In this document: positions 48,089-56,781 of the stretch, one piece after another
Layout of the letters: every line of letters begins with the position of its first letter
Position numbering within the stretch: the stretch's first letter is position 1
Position numbers and translations under genes: made by a program
The notes under the pieces: model-generated
Seen by the model: the letters and a program-made list of their open reading frames with translations, nothing else
What the model was told of the DNA's origin: nothing
Database searches by the model: none
Assembly: GCF_040546585.1 (NCBI RefSeq)
Contig: NZ_JBEPOC010000001.1
Span: 682,001 to 746,000, forward strand
Length of the DNA stretch: 64,000 nucleotides
Direction: 5' to 3'
From: Marmoricola sp. OAE513
GTDB taxonomy: Bacteria > Actinomycetota > Actinomycetes > Propionibacteriales > Nocardioidaceae

Positions 48089-49264
48089 CAGGCGGCCGCA
48101 GTCTCGTCGGCGGTGGAGGCCGTCGCGTCCGGGGAGGTCTTCGGCTTGCCGTTCGGCAGCGAGAGCCGGACGATCTTCTTCGCCACGCTGAACAGCTGCT
48201 TGCCGAGGGTGCCGGTGTTGTACTCGATGCCGTACTTCTCGCACATCTGCTTCACCTCGACGGCCAGCTCCGGGTAGCGGCGGGCCGGGATGTCGGGGAA
48301 CAAGTGGTGCTCGATCTGGTGCGAGAGGTTGCCCGACATCAGGTGCAGCAGCTTGCCACCGGTGATGTTGGCCGAGCCGAGCAGCTGGCGGTAGTACCAG
48401 TGGCCCCGCGACTCGTTCTCGCACTCCTCCTCGGTGAACGTCGCGACGCCCGCCGGGAAGTGTCCGCAGAAGATGATGTTGAACGCCCACACGTTGCGGA
48501 CCAGGTTGGCCGCCGCGTTGCCGGCGAAGGTCAGCGGGAACAGCGGACCCGTCAGCGCCGGGAACAGCAGGTAGTCCTTGAGCGCCTGGCGCTTCACCTT
48601 CGCCATGATGCCGCGGTGCAGCTGGGCGTTCTCCTCCATCTTGCGGGTGCCCTTGACGATGTTCTCGACCTCGAGGTCGTGCATCGCGACGCCCCACTCG
48701 AAGAAGATCATCAGCAGGAACGCGTAGACCGGGTTGCCCAGGTAGTACGGGTGCCACTTCTGGTCCTCGTCCATCCGCAGGATGCCGTACCCGATGTCGC
48801 GGTCCTTGCCGAGGATGTTGGTGAAGGTGTGGTGGATGTAGTTGTGGCTGTACTTCCACTGCTCGCCGGGGCAGACGTTGTCCCAGTCGTAGATCCGCGA
48901 GTTCAGCTTGGGGTCGCCCATCCAGTCGTACTGGCCGTGCATGACGTTGTGGCCGATCTCCATGTTCTCCAGGATCTTGGAGACGCTCAGAGCGGCGACG
49001 GCCAGGCGGCCAGGCCGGCGGAAGGTAGAACAGGGCACGGCCGGCGATCTCGAACTGCTGCTGGCGCTTGACGACGTTGCGGATGTAGTCCGCGTCCTCC
49101 TTGCCGAGCTGGGACAGGACCCGCTGGCGCAGGGCGTCCATCTCGTTGCCGAACTCCTCGAGCTGCTCGGGAGTGAGGTTGGGGCTCTTCGGGTCGCTGG
49201 CGCGCACGGTCGACCGCTTCTTGGCCTGCTTGGCGATCTTGGTGGGGATGTCGGTGATGGTCAT
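48088..49264 (-). pseudogene. desA3: fatty acid desaturase (DesA3-like), interrupted by a single-base frameshift
   Basis: Two frames give one desaturase of about 390 aa. The start is ATG 49264 (MTITDIPTKIAKQAKKRSTV), running to FEIAGRALFYLPPAWP; the rest is in the next frame from LAVAALSVSKILENMEIGHN to the stop at 48088. One extra base near 49002-49012 explains the shift. All three His boxes are in the second part: HNVMH, HNYIHH and EHHLFP. The enzyme introduces a cis double bond into acyl-CoA (oleate synthesis) at the membrane, using electrons from the adjacent reductase. In M. tuberculosis the pair is DesA3-Rv3230c. The gene could be inactive, or the base could be a sequencing error; the rest is intact. 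Confidence 0.85.
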
Positions 49265-49289
49265 GGTGATCTCCCTTGGTGTCAGTGGA

Positions 49290-50390
49290 TCAGAGGTCTA
49301 CGGAGCAGCTGCCGACCGGGGCGGACACGCAGATCCGCACCTCCTCGTCGGGCAGCGAGGACTCCTCGCCGGTCAGGACGTTGCGGACGGTGCCGTCGGT
49401 CTTGGTCTTCACGCACGAGAAGCAGATGCCCATCCGACACCCGAACTCGGGCTTGAGCCCGAGGGCCTCGGCCTGCTCCAGCAGGGTGGCGCCGGTGTTC
49501 TCAGCGGTCTCGCCGGCACGTGTGAACGACACCTCGCCCTCGGCGTTGCCGGCGGCGATGGTCGGCGGCTTGAAGAACTCCACCCGCAGGCGGGGATTCT
49601 CCTCGCCGTAGGCGTCCCGGACCAGGTCAATCAGTCCGCCCGGGCCGCAGGCCCAGGTGTCGGTGTTGCGGAAGTCGGGGACGAGCCGCCGCAGCTCGAA
49701 CTCGCTGAACGTCTGGTCGCCGTACCGCAGGTGCACGTCGATGTGGTTGTCCGCCTCGGCGATCTGCGCGAGCTCATCGGCGAAGATCTGATCGGCCTCG
49801 CTGCGCGCGAAGTGCAGAAAGGTGATCTTGCGGTTGGCGCGGCCGTCGTAGCCGTCGCGCAGCAGCGTGCGGATCTGCGCCATCACCGGGGTGATGCCGG
49901 ACCCGCCGGAGATCATCACCAGGTGGTTGTTGGTGGGCGTGGCAGCGCTCTCGTGCAGCGTGAAGTCGCCGTCCGCCTGGCTCAGGTGCAGCATCTGGCC
50001 GACCTTGGCCTCGCTGACCAGGAACTTCGACACCTGGCCCTCGTCGTTGGCACGGATGGTGAGCGTGATCCGCTCGCCCGGCAGCGAGGCCGCCGAGGAG
50101 ATCGAGAAGCAGCGGGTGAACCGGCGGGCGGTGCCCGGGATGTCGACACCCACCTGGACGTACTGGCCGGCGCGGTGCCCGCGCCACGTGCTGGTCGGCT
50201 GCAGGGTCAAGGTGGCGACCGGCGCAGAGCCGGTGGCTTCCGGGTTCTCCCGGCGGATGTCGACGACGCGGGCTCGAACCTCGGTGGCGGCCCACATCGG
50301 GTTGAACATCTCCAGGTACCGGTCCACACCGTGCGGTGCGGTCAACGCGGCGAGGGTCTTGGACCCGAGAAGCTTGGTGGTCAGTGTCAT
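49290..50390 (-). CDS. ferredoxin reductase-type oxidoreductase for the desaturase
   Basis: 366 aa from ATG 50390 with AAGGGAGG upstream. FAD domain (RRFTRCFSISSAAS, about 95-110), NAD domain (VMISGGSGITPVMAQIRTLL; WACGPGGLIDLVRDAYG) and a C-terminal plant-type 2Fe-2S domain (EFGCRMGICFSCVKTKTDG, later Cys in VGSCSVDL). It passes electrons from NAD(P)H to the desaturase 25 bp downstream, like Rv3230c. Divergent from the TetR regulator with two palindromic sites between and after. Confidence 0.92.
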   Translation of the reverse strand: MTLTTKLLGSKTLAALTAPHGVDRYLEMFNPMWAATEVRARVVDIRRENPEATGSAPVATLTLQPTSTWRGHRAGQYVQVGVDIPGTARRFTRCFSISSAASLPGERITLTIRANDEGQVSKFLVSEAKVGQMLHLSQADGDFTLHESAATPTNNHLVMISGGSGITPVMAQIRTLLRDGYDGRANRKITFLHFARSEADQIFADELAQIAEADNHIDVHLRYGDQTFSEFELRRLVPDFRNTDTWACGPGGLIDLVRDAYGEENPRLRVEFFKPPTIAAGNAEGEVSFTRAGETAENTGATLLEQAEALGLKPEFGCRMGICFSCVKTKTDGTVRNVLTGEESSLPDEEVRICVSAPVGSCSVDL

Positions 50391-50405
50391 CAGGTGGCCT
50401 CCCTT

Positions 50406-50425
50406 CAGTGAACGTGCGTACACTG
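50406..50425. promoter_or_regulatory. TetR/DesT-like operator 1
   Basis: CAGTGAACG-TG-CGTACACTG, a 9-bp dyad with one mismatch, 15 bp upstream of the reductase ATG. It closely resembles the AGTGAACG-type palindrome reported, as I recall, for DesT of Pseudomonas, a TetR regulator of a desaturase-reductase operon. Confidence 0.65.
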
Positions 50426-50482
50426 AAACTATGACCGCCCCAGCAATCCTGGGTCAAGTGACCGATGGCGTGACGCCCAACA

Positions 50483-50502
50483 CGGTTTACATCCGTACAC
50501 CG
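50483..50502. promoter_or_regulatory. TetR/DesT-like operator 2
   Basis: CGGTTTACATCCGTACACCG, a partial dyad (7 of 10 paired positions) sharing the GTGTACG half-site of operator 1. It lies 37 bp upstream of the chosen tetR start. Two operators would allow control of both the reductase-desaturase operon and tetR itself. Confidence 0.5.
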
Positions 50503-50538
50503 AAACGCGGCAAAGCAGGTCTCGGTACCCTGATTCCC

Positions 50539-51168
50539 GTGACCGACACCTCCCCCGTGAGCCGCAGCGACCAGAAGGAGCGCACCCGGCGCGCCATCCT
50601 GGACGCCGCGCTGCGCCTGACCGAGGACACCGGGCTGGCCGGACTCTCGCTCCGGCAGGTCGCGAAGGAGGTCGGGATCGTCCCCACCGCCTTCTACCGG
50701 CACTTCGCCTCGATCGACGAGCTCGGCCTCGCGCTGGTCGAGGAGTCCTTCGTGTCCCTGCGCGCGATGATCCGGGACGTGCGACAGGGAACCCCGTCAC
50801 TGGGGCAGATCGTTGATAGGTCGGTCGACGTCCTGGTCACCCACGTCCGCGCCGAGCGGGCCCACTTCGGCTTCATCGCGCGCGAGAAGTCCGGCGGCTC
50901 AGCCGTCGCACGAACCGCCATCCGTCAGCAGTTCGGCCTCTTCGAGCGCGAGCTCGCCACCGACCTCGCACGGCTCCCGATGGACCACTGGTCGAGCGAG
51001 GACCTCCGGTCGCTGGCGAACCTGATCGTCGGTTCGATGATCAGCACCTCCGAGGAGATCCTGCTCGCCGGCGACCGCGACCTGCCTGCGCTGCGCGCTC
51101 GCGCACGCAGCCAGCTGCTGATGGTGATCGTCGGGGCGCTGAACTGGAAGTCCAGCGCCCCGCGCTGA
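50539..51168 (+). CDS. TetR family regulator of the desaturase operon (DesT-like)
   Basis: 209 aa from GTG 50539 (VTDTSPVSRSDQKERTRRAI). An in-frame ATG at 50431 would put the operator-like site into coding sequence and adds residues with no TetR character. Helix-turn-helix LSLRQVAKEVGIVPTAFYRH at about 36-55, typical of TetR. The C-terminal ligand pocket is unremarkable. Members of this group (DesT, FadR-like) sense the ratio of unsaturated to saturated acyl-CoA. Divergent placement and shared operators support control of the desaturase. Confidence 0.85.
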   Translation: MTDTSPVSRSDQKERTRRAILDAALRLTEDTGLAGLSLRQVAKEVGIVPTAFYRHFASIDELGLALVEESFVSLRAMIRDVRQGTPSLGQIVDRSVDVLVTHVRAERAHFGFIAREKSGGSAVARTAIRQQFGLFERELATDLARLPMDHWSSEDLRSLANLIVGSMISTSEEILLAGDRDLPALRARARSQLLMVIVGALNWKSSAPR

Positions 51169-52680
51169 TTACACCGTCGCGGACTCGGCCTCGCCGAGCA
51201 GGTCGTCGTCCGAGGCTCCCGCGACCGGAGCACTGGGGTTCTCCTGCTCGGGCAGCCGCCCGGGCAGGACGAACGCGATCGCCACGACGACGATCGCGAA
51301 CGCCGCGCCGACCATGAAGGCGCGCTCCATACCGCCCGTGAAAGCGCTCTCGAAGCTGTCGCCCGCTGCCGACAGGTCCTTGGCCCGCGCGGACAGCACC
51401 GCGACCGACACCGCCGCGCCGGCCGCGCCGGCGACCTGCTGGAGGGCTCCGAGCAGGGAGCTGCCGTGCGAGTAGTACTTCTGCGGGAGAGCACCCAGGC
51501 CGAGGGTGAACACCGGCGTGAAGACCATCGCCAGCCCGATCATCATCACGATGTGCATCGCGAGGATCACGGCGTACGGCGTCTCGAGGTCCACCTGGGT
51601 GAACAGCGCGACGGAGACGAAGATCGCGATGGATCCCGGGATGACGAGCGGCCGGCCGCCGACCTTGTCGAAGACCTTCCCGACCCGAGGACCGAGCAGA
51701 CCCATCGCCAGACCACCCGGCATCAGCAGGAAGCCGGTCTGGAGCTCGCTGAGGTGACGGGCCTTCTGCAGGTACTGCGGCAGCAGGAACAGCACGCTCA
51801 GGAACACCATGAACGCGACGGCCATCAGCACGAGCGACATGGTGAAGGTGCGGTAGTTGAACGCGCGCAGGTCGAGCAGAGGCCGGTCGACGCGCTGCAA
51901 GATGAGCTGACGCAGGACGAACAGGGCCAGCACTGCGACGCCGATCGCGATCAGGATGCCCGGGGCGATCGGCGCCTTGTCGTCCCCGATCAGGCTGAGC
52001 CCGTAGACCAGGCCGCCGAACCCGAGGGCGGACGCGATCACGCTGATGACGTCGATCGACCCAGCCGTCGGCTCACCGACATTGGTGAGCTTGCGGAGAC
52101 CGGCCAGACCGATCAGCGCAGCGACCGGCAGCACCAGCAGGAACATCCAGCGCCACGACAGAGCGTTCAGGATGAGACCGGACACGGCCGGGCCCATGGC
52201 CGGGGCCACCGACATCGCGAGAGTGACGTTGCCCATCACGCGACCCCGGTCGCTCTCGGGCACCACGTTCATCAGCGTCGTCATGAGGAGCGGCATCATC
52301 ACCGCGGTTCCCGCAGCCTGGATGACCCGCGCCACGATCAGTACCCAGAACATCGACTGCGGCGTGACCGCAGCGAGCAGCGTTCCGGTGCAGAACACGG
52401 CCATCGCCAGGCCGAACGCCTGTCGGGTCGTGACACGCTGCAGGAACCAGCCGGTGATCGGGATGACCACGGCCATCGTGAGCATGAAGGCCGTCGTGAG
52501 CCAAGCGGCAGCCCGGTCGCTGACGCCGAAGTGTCGGGTGAGATCGGGAACGGCGTTGATCATGATCGTCTCGTTGAGGATCACGATGAACGTCGCGGCG
52601 ACCAGCCAGCGGAGGACGGCCATGTCCTTCGGGCTCGTGCGCTCGCCGCCGGCGGCAGCCGAGGTGGGGGTGGGTTGCAT
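51169..52680 (-). CDS. MFS drug exporter, DHA2 (EmrB/QacA) type
   Basis: 503 aa from ATG 52680, GAAGGA upstream. About 14 membrane helices. Motifs of the DHA2 group: LNETIMINAVPDLTRHFGVS (helix 1 D/E region), WLTTAFMLTMAVVIPITGWF, LQRVTTRQAFGLAMAVF, RVIQAAGTAVMMPLL and motif C-like AMGPAVSGLILNALSW. Proton-driven export of hydrophobic compounds; substrate unknown. Converges with tetR, the two genes being directly adjacent with no gap. Confidence 0.9.
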   Translation of the reverse strand: MQPTPTSAAAGGERTSPKDMAVLRWLVAATFIVILNETIMINAVPDLTRHFGVSDRAAAWLTTAFMLTMAVVIPITGWFLQRVTTRQAFGLAMAVFCTGTLLAAVTPQSMFWVLIVARVIQAAGTAVMMPLLMTTLMNVVPESDRGRVMGNVTLAMSVAPAMGPAVSGLILNALSWRWMFLLVLPVAALIGLAGLRKLTNVGEPTAGSIDVISVIASALGFGGLVYGLSLIGDDKAPIAPGILIAIGVAVLALFVLRQLILQRVDRPLLDLRAFNYRTFTMSLVLMAVAFMVFLSVLFLLPQYLQKARHLSELQTGFLLMPGGLAMGLLGPRVGKVFDKVGGRPLVIPGSIAIFVSVALFTQVDLETPYAVILAMHIVMMIGLAMVFTPVFTLGLGALPQKYYSHGSSLLGALQQVAGAAGAAVSVAVLSARAKDLSAAGDSFESAFTGGMERAFMVGAAFAIVVVAIAFVLPGRLPEQENPSAPVAGASDDDLLGEAESATV

Positions 52681-52836
52681 GGGGGATCCTTCGGAAAGTC
52701 TGATGTGCCGGGCCTGGGCTACGTACCAGGTCCGTCCTGTCACACCTACGACGAACGAGATCCCGCGAATACGACACCGGCTTCGAGGGAAAACCTAAGT
52801 GAGTCCGCCGACATTCCCGAATGAATAAACAGTTCT

Positions 52837-53475
52837 TCAGCGCGGTCGCAGCGTGATCTCCGGCACCGTGGCGTCAGCGGGCAGGTCCAGGATGTGCAAG
52901 ATCGAGTCCGTGACGGTCCCCGGCTGGATCCAGCGGGACGCGTCGTAGGTGCGGCCCTCCTGCTCGTGCACCTTCTCCTGCATCGGCGTCGCGGTGCGAC
53001 TGGGGAAGATCGTCGTGACCCGGACCCCGTGCTCGGCCTCCTCGGCCCGCAGGGCGTCCGCGAAGGCCCGCAGCCCGAACTTCGAGGCGGCGTACGCCGA
53101 CCAGGTCGCGTTCGCGACCAGCCCGGCCGAGGAGTTCACCAGCACCACCGTCCCCCGGGCCGCGCGAAGCGCGGGCAGCAACGGCGCCGTGAGCACGGCC
53201 GGAGCAGTCAGGTTCACCGCGATCTGACGCTCCCAGTCGGCCGGGGCGAGTTCCGCCACCGTGGCCAGCTCCACGGTCCCCGCAACGTGGTGCAGCGAGT
53301 CCAGGCGCGGCGTGCGTGCGGCGAGGTCGACCGCCCAGGCGTGCACAGCCGCGGCGTCGCTGAGGTCGACGACGTCGCGGGTCACGCGCACGACCTCGTC
53401 GCCGCGGGCCTCCAGGCGCGCGGCCAGGTCGGCCCCGATCCCGGAACCGGCCCCCGTGACGAGGTGGGTCCTCAT
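52837..53475 (-). CDS. short-chain dehydrogenase/reductase
   Basis: 212 aa, short classical SDR. NAD(P) motif TGAGSGIG at about 7-14 (LVTGAGSGIGADLAARLEAR), HHVAGTVELATVAEL, active-site SSAGLVANATWSAYAASKFG with Ser, Tyr and Lys of the S-Y-K triad. The C-terminus is short. Its start overlaps the stop of the zinc-type dehydrogenase by 4 bp. Substrate unknown. Confidence 0.88.
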   Translation of the reverse strand: MRTHLVTGAGSGIGADLAARLEARGDEVVRVTRDVVDLSDAAAVHAWAVDLAARTPRLDSLHHVAGTVELATVAELAPADWERQIAVNLTAPAVLTAPLLPALRAARGTVVLVNSSAGLVANATWSAYAASKFGLRAFADALRAEEAEHGVRVTTIFPSRTATPMQEKVHEQEGRTYDASRWIQPGTVTDSILHILDLPADATVPEITLRPR

Positions 53476-54440
53476 CGGGTGAGGACGATCTTCCCGAAGA
53501 CGTCACCCGCGGCGATCGCCGCAAACCCTTCGCGCGCCTGCTCCATCGGCAGCTCGCGGTCGATCAGCGGCTTGATCCCGGTGGCGTCCAGCAGCGAGAT
53601 CAGGCTGGCCAGCTCCGAGGACGAGCCCATGGTCGAGCCGATCACGCTCAGCTGCAGGAAGAAGATCCGGGTCAGCTCGGCGTCGTCCGGGTTCGGACCC
53701 GACGTCGTGCCGGAGATGACGACCTTCCCGCCGGGGCGCAGCGCGCGGATCGAGTGCGTCCAGGTCGCCCGGCCGACGGTCTCCATCACGGCGTCGACCT
53801 TCACCGGCAGCCGGGCGCTGGACTCGAACACCTCGTGGGCACCGATCTCCAGCGCACGGGCACGCTTGTCCTCGTCCCGGCTGGTGGCGAGCACCTTGAG
53901 CCCGGCGGCCCGGGCCAGGGTGATGCACGCAGTCGCGACTCCCCCACCGGCTCCCTGGACCAGCACGGTGTCGCCCGCCTTGAGGTCACCCTGGGTGAAG
54001 AGCATCCGGTACGCCGTCAGCCAGGCGGTCGGCAGCGTGGCCGCCTCCGCGAACGACAGGGACGCCGGCTTCGGGATCAGGTTGCGCCGCGGGACGACCA
54101 CGGTGTCGGCGAAGGTTCCCTGGTAGCGCTCGGAGAGGATCGACCGCTTCGGGTCGAGGGTCTCGTCGCCGGACCAGAGCGGGTCGTTGATGATCGCGTG
54201 CACGACGACCTCGTTGCCGTCCTCGTCGTACCCGGCCGCGTCGCAGCCGAGGATCATCGGCAGCGCCTCCTCGCGCAGACCGACACCGCGCAGGGACCAC
54301 AGGTCGTGATGGTTGAGCGAGGCCGCCTTGACGGTGACCCTGGCCCAGCCGTCGGGGACGACCGGGTCGGGACGTTCCCCGATCACCAGCCCGGAGAGGG
54401 GATCTTCGGTGGAGAACTTCTCGGCGTAGACGGCGAACAT
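53472..54440 (-). CDS. zinc-binding dehydrogenase / quinone oxidoreductase-like MDR protein
   Basis: 322 aa from ATG 54440 (MFAVYAEKFSTEDPLSGLVI). MDR fold: VTVKAASLNHHDLWSLRGVG, GCDAAGYDEDGNEV, ATLPTAWLTAYRMLFTQGDL, nucleotide motif VLVQGAGGGVATACITLARA. The structural zinc Cys cluster is missing and the catalytic Cys is not obvious, so this is closer to the quinone oxidoreductase (zinc-free) branch. Reduces alkenals or quinones with NADPH in relatives. In operon with the SDR. Confidence 0.85.
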   Translation of the reverse strand: MFAVYAEKFSTEDPLSGLVIGERPDPVVPDGWARVTVKAASLNHHDLWSLRGVGLREEALPMILGCDAAGYDEDGNEVVVHAIINDPLWSGDETLDPKRSILSERYQGTFADTVVVPRRNLIPKPASLSFAEAATLPTAWLTAYRMLFTQGDLKAGDTVLVQGAGGGVATACITLARAAGLKVLATSRDEDKRARALEIGAHEVFESSARLPVKVDAVMETVGRATWTHSIRALRPGGKVVISGTTSGPNPDDAELTRIFFLQLSVIGSTMGSSSELASLISLLDATGIKPLIDRELPMEQAREGFAAIAAGDVFGKIVLTR

Positions 54441-54450
54441 ACGGCCGAGA

Positions 54451-55659
54451 CTAGCGGCGGGCGACGCCGTCGCGTCGCGCAGCCTCGGCGACCGCGCTCG
54501 CCACCGAGGGCCCGACACGCGGGTCGAACGGCGACGGGATGATGTGGTCCTCGCTGAGGTCGTCGCCGACGATGGCGGCCAGCGCCTGGGCCGCGGCGAG
54601 CTTCATGCCTTCGGTGATGGCCGTCGCGCGGACGTCGAAGGCACCTCGGAAGATGCCCGGGAACGCCAGCACGTTGTTGATCTGGTTCGGGAAGTCCGAG
54701 CGACCGGTCGCGACCACGCGCGCGTACTTGTGCGCGACGTCGGGGTGCACCTCGGGCGTCGGGTTCGCGAGGCCGAAGATGATCGGCTCCTCGGCCATCG
54801 ACGCGACGACCTCCTCGGGCACGGTGCCGCCGGACAGACCGATGTACACGTCCGCGCCGTCCATCACGGCGGCCAGGGATCCCCAGCGACCGGTGGTGTC
54901 GGCGGTGTCAGCGGCCAGCGCCCGCTTGGAGGAGTTCATGTCGTCGCGGTCGCGGTGCAGCACGCCCGCCCGGTCGACGACCGCGATGTCCTTAAAGCCG
55001 GCGGCCAGCAGGATCCGGGTCACCGCGACCCCGGCGGCGCCGGCACCGGAGACGACGATCCGGACGGTGTCGTGGTACTTGCCGGTGAGCTTCATCGCGT
55101 TCTCGAGCGCAGCCAGGGTCACCACGGCGGTGCCGTGCTGGTCGTCGTGGAAGACGGGGATGTCGAGGGCCTGCTTCAGGCGCTCCTCGATCTCGAAGCA
55201 GCGGGGCGCCGAGATGTCCTCGAGGTTGATGCCGCCGAAGCTGGGCGCCAGCCGGATGACCGTCTCGACGATCTCGTCGACGTCGGTGGTCTCCAGGCAG
55301 ATCGGGACACCGTCGATGCCACCGAACTGCTTGAACAGGACGGCCTTGCCCTCCATCACGGGCATCGCGGCGCGCGGACCGATGTCGCCCAGCCCGAGCA
55401 CCGCGGTGCCGTCGGTGACGACCGCGACGGTGTTCGACGTCCAGGTGTAGTCGTAGTAGATCGACGGGTCCTCCGCGATCGCGGTACAGACGTCGGCCAC
55501 GCCGGGGGTGTAGGCCAGGGACAGCTCGTCGGGGCCGTTGAGCGCGACGGTCGCGGCGATCTCCATCTTGCCGCCGACGTGCAGGGCGAAGACAGGGTCG
55601 TCGGCGCGGGCGTCGTTCAGCGCGGGGTCCAGGTCGGGCATGGGGTCAAATGCAACCAT
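54451..55659 (-). CDS. NAD(P)-dependent malic enzyme
   Basis: 402 aa from ATG 55659 (MVAFDPMPDLDPALNDARAD). Oxidative decarboxylation of malate to pyruvate. Seen: SLAYTPGVADVCTAIAEDPS (Tyr of the catalytic region), GLGDIGPRAAMPVMEGKAVL (Lys), the metal site GGINLEDISAPRCFEIEERL and FHDDQHGTAVV, and the Rossmann motif VSGAGAAGVAVTRILLAAG. It is the short bacterial form without a phosphotransacetylase tail. NAD versus NADP preference cannot be read. Confidence 0.94.
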   Translation of the reverse strand: MVAFDPMPDLDPALNDARADDPVFALHVGGKMEIAATVALNGPDELSLAYTPGVADVCTAIAEDPSIYYDYTWTSNTVAVVTDGTAVLGLGDIGPRAAMPVMEGKAVLFKQFGGIDGVPICLETTDVDEIVETVIRLAPSFGGINLEDISAPRCFEIEERLKQALDIPVFHDDQHGTAVVTLAALENAMKLTGKYHDTVRIVVSGAGAAGVAVTRILLAAGFKDIAVVDRAGVLHRDRDDMNSSKRALAADTADTTGRWGSLAAVMDGADVYIGLSGGTVPEEVVASMAEEPIIFGLANPTPEVHPDVAHKYARVVATGRSDFPNQINNVLAFPGIFRGAFDVRATAITEGMKLAAAQALAAIVGDDLSEDHIIPSPFDPRVGPSVASAVAEAARRDGVARR

Positions 55660-55822
55660 GAGGTTGGCTCTCTCGTGACATCGGGAAGCCACGGGGTGGC
55701 TCCGGGGAAGCAAGGGCTGAGACTGAGGCTGCTCGACGCTGACCTTGATCGGGTCCACGGAGTGCCAGAACTGGGGGATCTCCCGCACAGATCGTCTCAC
55801 ACACCGCGGACCGACACCTAGG

Positions 55823-56167
55823 TCAGCGCCGTGAATGTGGTCGAACAGACATCGTGGGGCGAGGCCAGACCCTCCCCCGTACGACGGCGAGGACGGACTC
55901 TGCCGCGAGCGCACCGCGGTGCCGGGAGTCGACCCCCTCCTCGGGGTTGTCGCTGAGCAGGTACCAGCCGAGCGTCCCGGCGACGGTCTCGGCGGCGTAC
56001 GAGATGCGTTTGACGGCGAGGGTGCCGTCGGGGAAACGGGCGAGCACGACGTCACCGGGCGCCGGTTCGACGCCGTACCGGACCAGGAGCCGGTCACCGG
56101 GCTCGAGGGTCGGCAGCATCGACCTCCCGGTCACCCGGGCGAGACCCCACCGCCGACCAGCCGCCAC
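55823..56167 (-). CDS. sodX: nickel-type superoxide dismutase maturation protease
   Basis: 114 aa from GTG 56167. The frame stays open to 56470, but starts further upstream would run into the sodN leader on the other strand, and homology begins with MAAGRRWGLARVTGRSM. Signal peptidase-like S26 fold: catalytic Ser about S16 in GRSMLPTLEPGDRLLV and Lys about K53 in PDGTLAVKRISY. It removes the N-terminal leader of SodN to expose the nickel-binding His. Divergent from sodN with 106 bp between starts. Start choice is uncertain (TTG 56200 is an alternative). Confidence 0.8.
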   Translation of the reverse strand: MAAGRRWGLARVTGRSMLPTLEPGDRLLVRYGVEPAPGDVVLARFPDGTLAVKRISYAAETVAGTLGWYLLSDNPEEGVDSRHRGALAAESVLAVVRGRVWPRPTMSVRPHSRR

Positions 56168-56273
56168 GCGGAGTAGTGTCGCACCTGTACCCAGGAACAA
56201 TCCCGGCGTGATCCGGCGTTCGCTGGGTACCAGCGAGGCTGGATCCTGAAGTTCCCATCGAGAGGACATAGTG

Positions 56274-56675
56274 ATGTTCGCGCGTCTGTTCGCCCCCACC
56301 GTCGAGGTCTCCGCGCACTGCGACCTGCCCTGCGGCGTGTACGACCCCGCCCAGGCCCGCATCGAGGCGGAGTCCATCAAGGCCCTGATCGCCAAGGTCG
56401 CCGACAACGACGACCCCGACTTCCGCACCCGCGCCCTGATCATCAAGGAAGAGCGCTCCGAGCTGGTCAAGCACCACCTGTGGGTGCTCTGGACCGACTA
56501 CTTCAAGCCGCCGCACTTCGAGAAGTACCCGCAGCTGCACACCCTGGTCAACGAGGCCACCAAGCTCGCCGGTGCCGGTGGCACCAAGGGCAGCCTGGAC
56601 GCCGCGGCGGCCGACGAGCTGCTCGCGAAGATCGACGAGATCGCCGAGATCTTCTGGGAGACCAAGAAGGCCTGA
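56274..56675 (+). CDS. sodN: nickel superoxide dismutase
   Basis: 133 aa from ATG 56274; a GTG at 56271 is in frame. The first 14 residues (MFARLFAPTVEVSA) are the leader, the same length as in Streptomyces SodN. Processing by SodX exposes the nickel hook HCDLPCGVYDPAQARIEAES: mature His1, Cys2, Cys6, with Tyr9. The rest is a four-helix bundle forming a hexamer. It is cytoplasmic and destroys superoxide. A strong hairpin follows 50 bp after the stop. Confidence 0.96.
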   Translation: MFARLFAPTVEVSAHCDLPCGVYDPAQARIEAESIKALIAKVADNDDPDFRTRALIIKEERSELVKHHLWVLWTDYFKPPHFEKYPQLHTLVNEATKLAGAGGTKGSLDAAAADELLAKIDEIAEIFWETKKA

Positions 56676-56725
56676 ACGGAGTGAAGGCCTTCGACGTCCA
56701 GAGCCAAGGCTGAATCGAACTCCGC

Positions 56726-56756
56726 AACGGGGTCGGACCACTGGTCCGGCCCCGTT
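56726..56756 (+). terminator. sodN terminator hairpin
   Basis: 14-bp stem AACGGGGTCGGACC / GGTCCGGCCCCGTT with a 3-nt loop, one G-T pair, followed by CCGCTTCCTC. No long T tract, but a strong GC stem well placed after sodN. Confidence 0.7.
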
Positions 56757-56781
56757 CCGCTTCCTCGCCTAGGGTGTTCCC

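Noticed and set aside
50431-50538. Longer TetR starting at ATG 50431
   Set aside because: It would include an operator-like site, and its first 36 residues do not look like TetR; GTG 50539 fits family length.
56168-56470. Longer SodX start on the minus strand
   Set aside because: It would overlap the sodN start and lacks homology before MAAGRRWGLARVTG.
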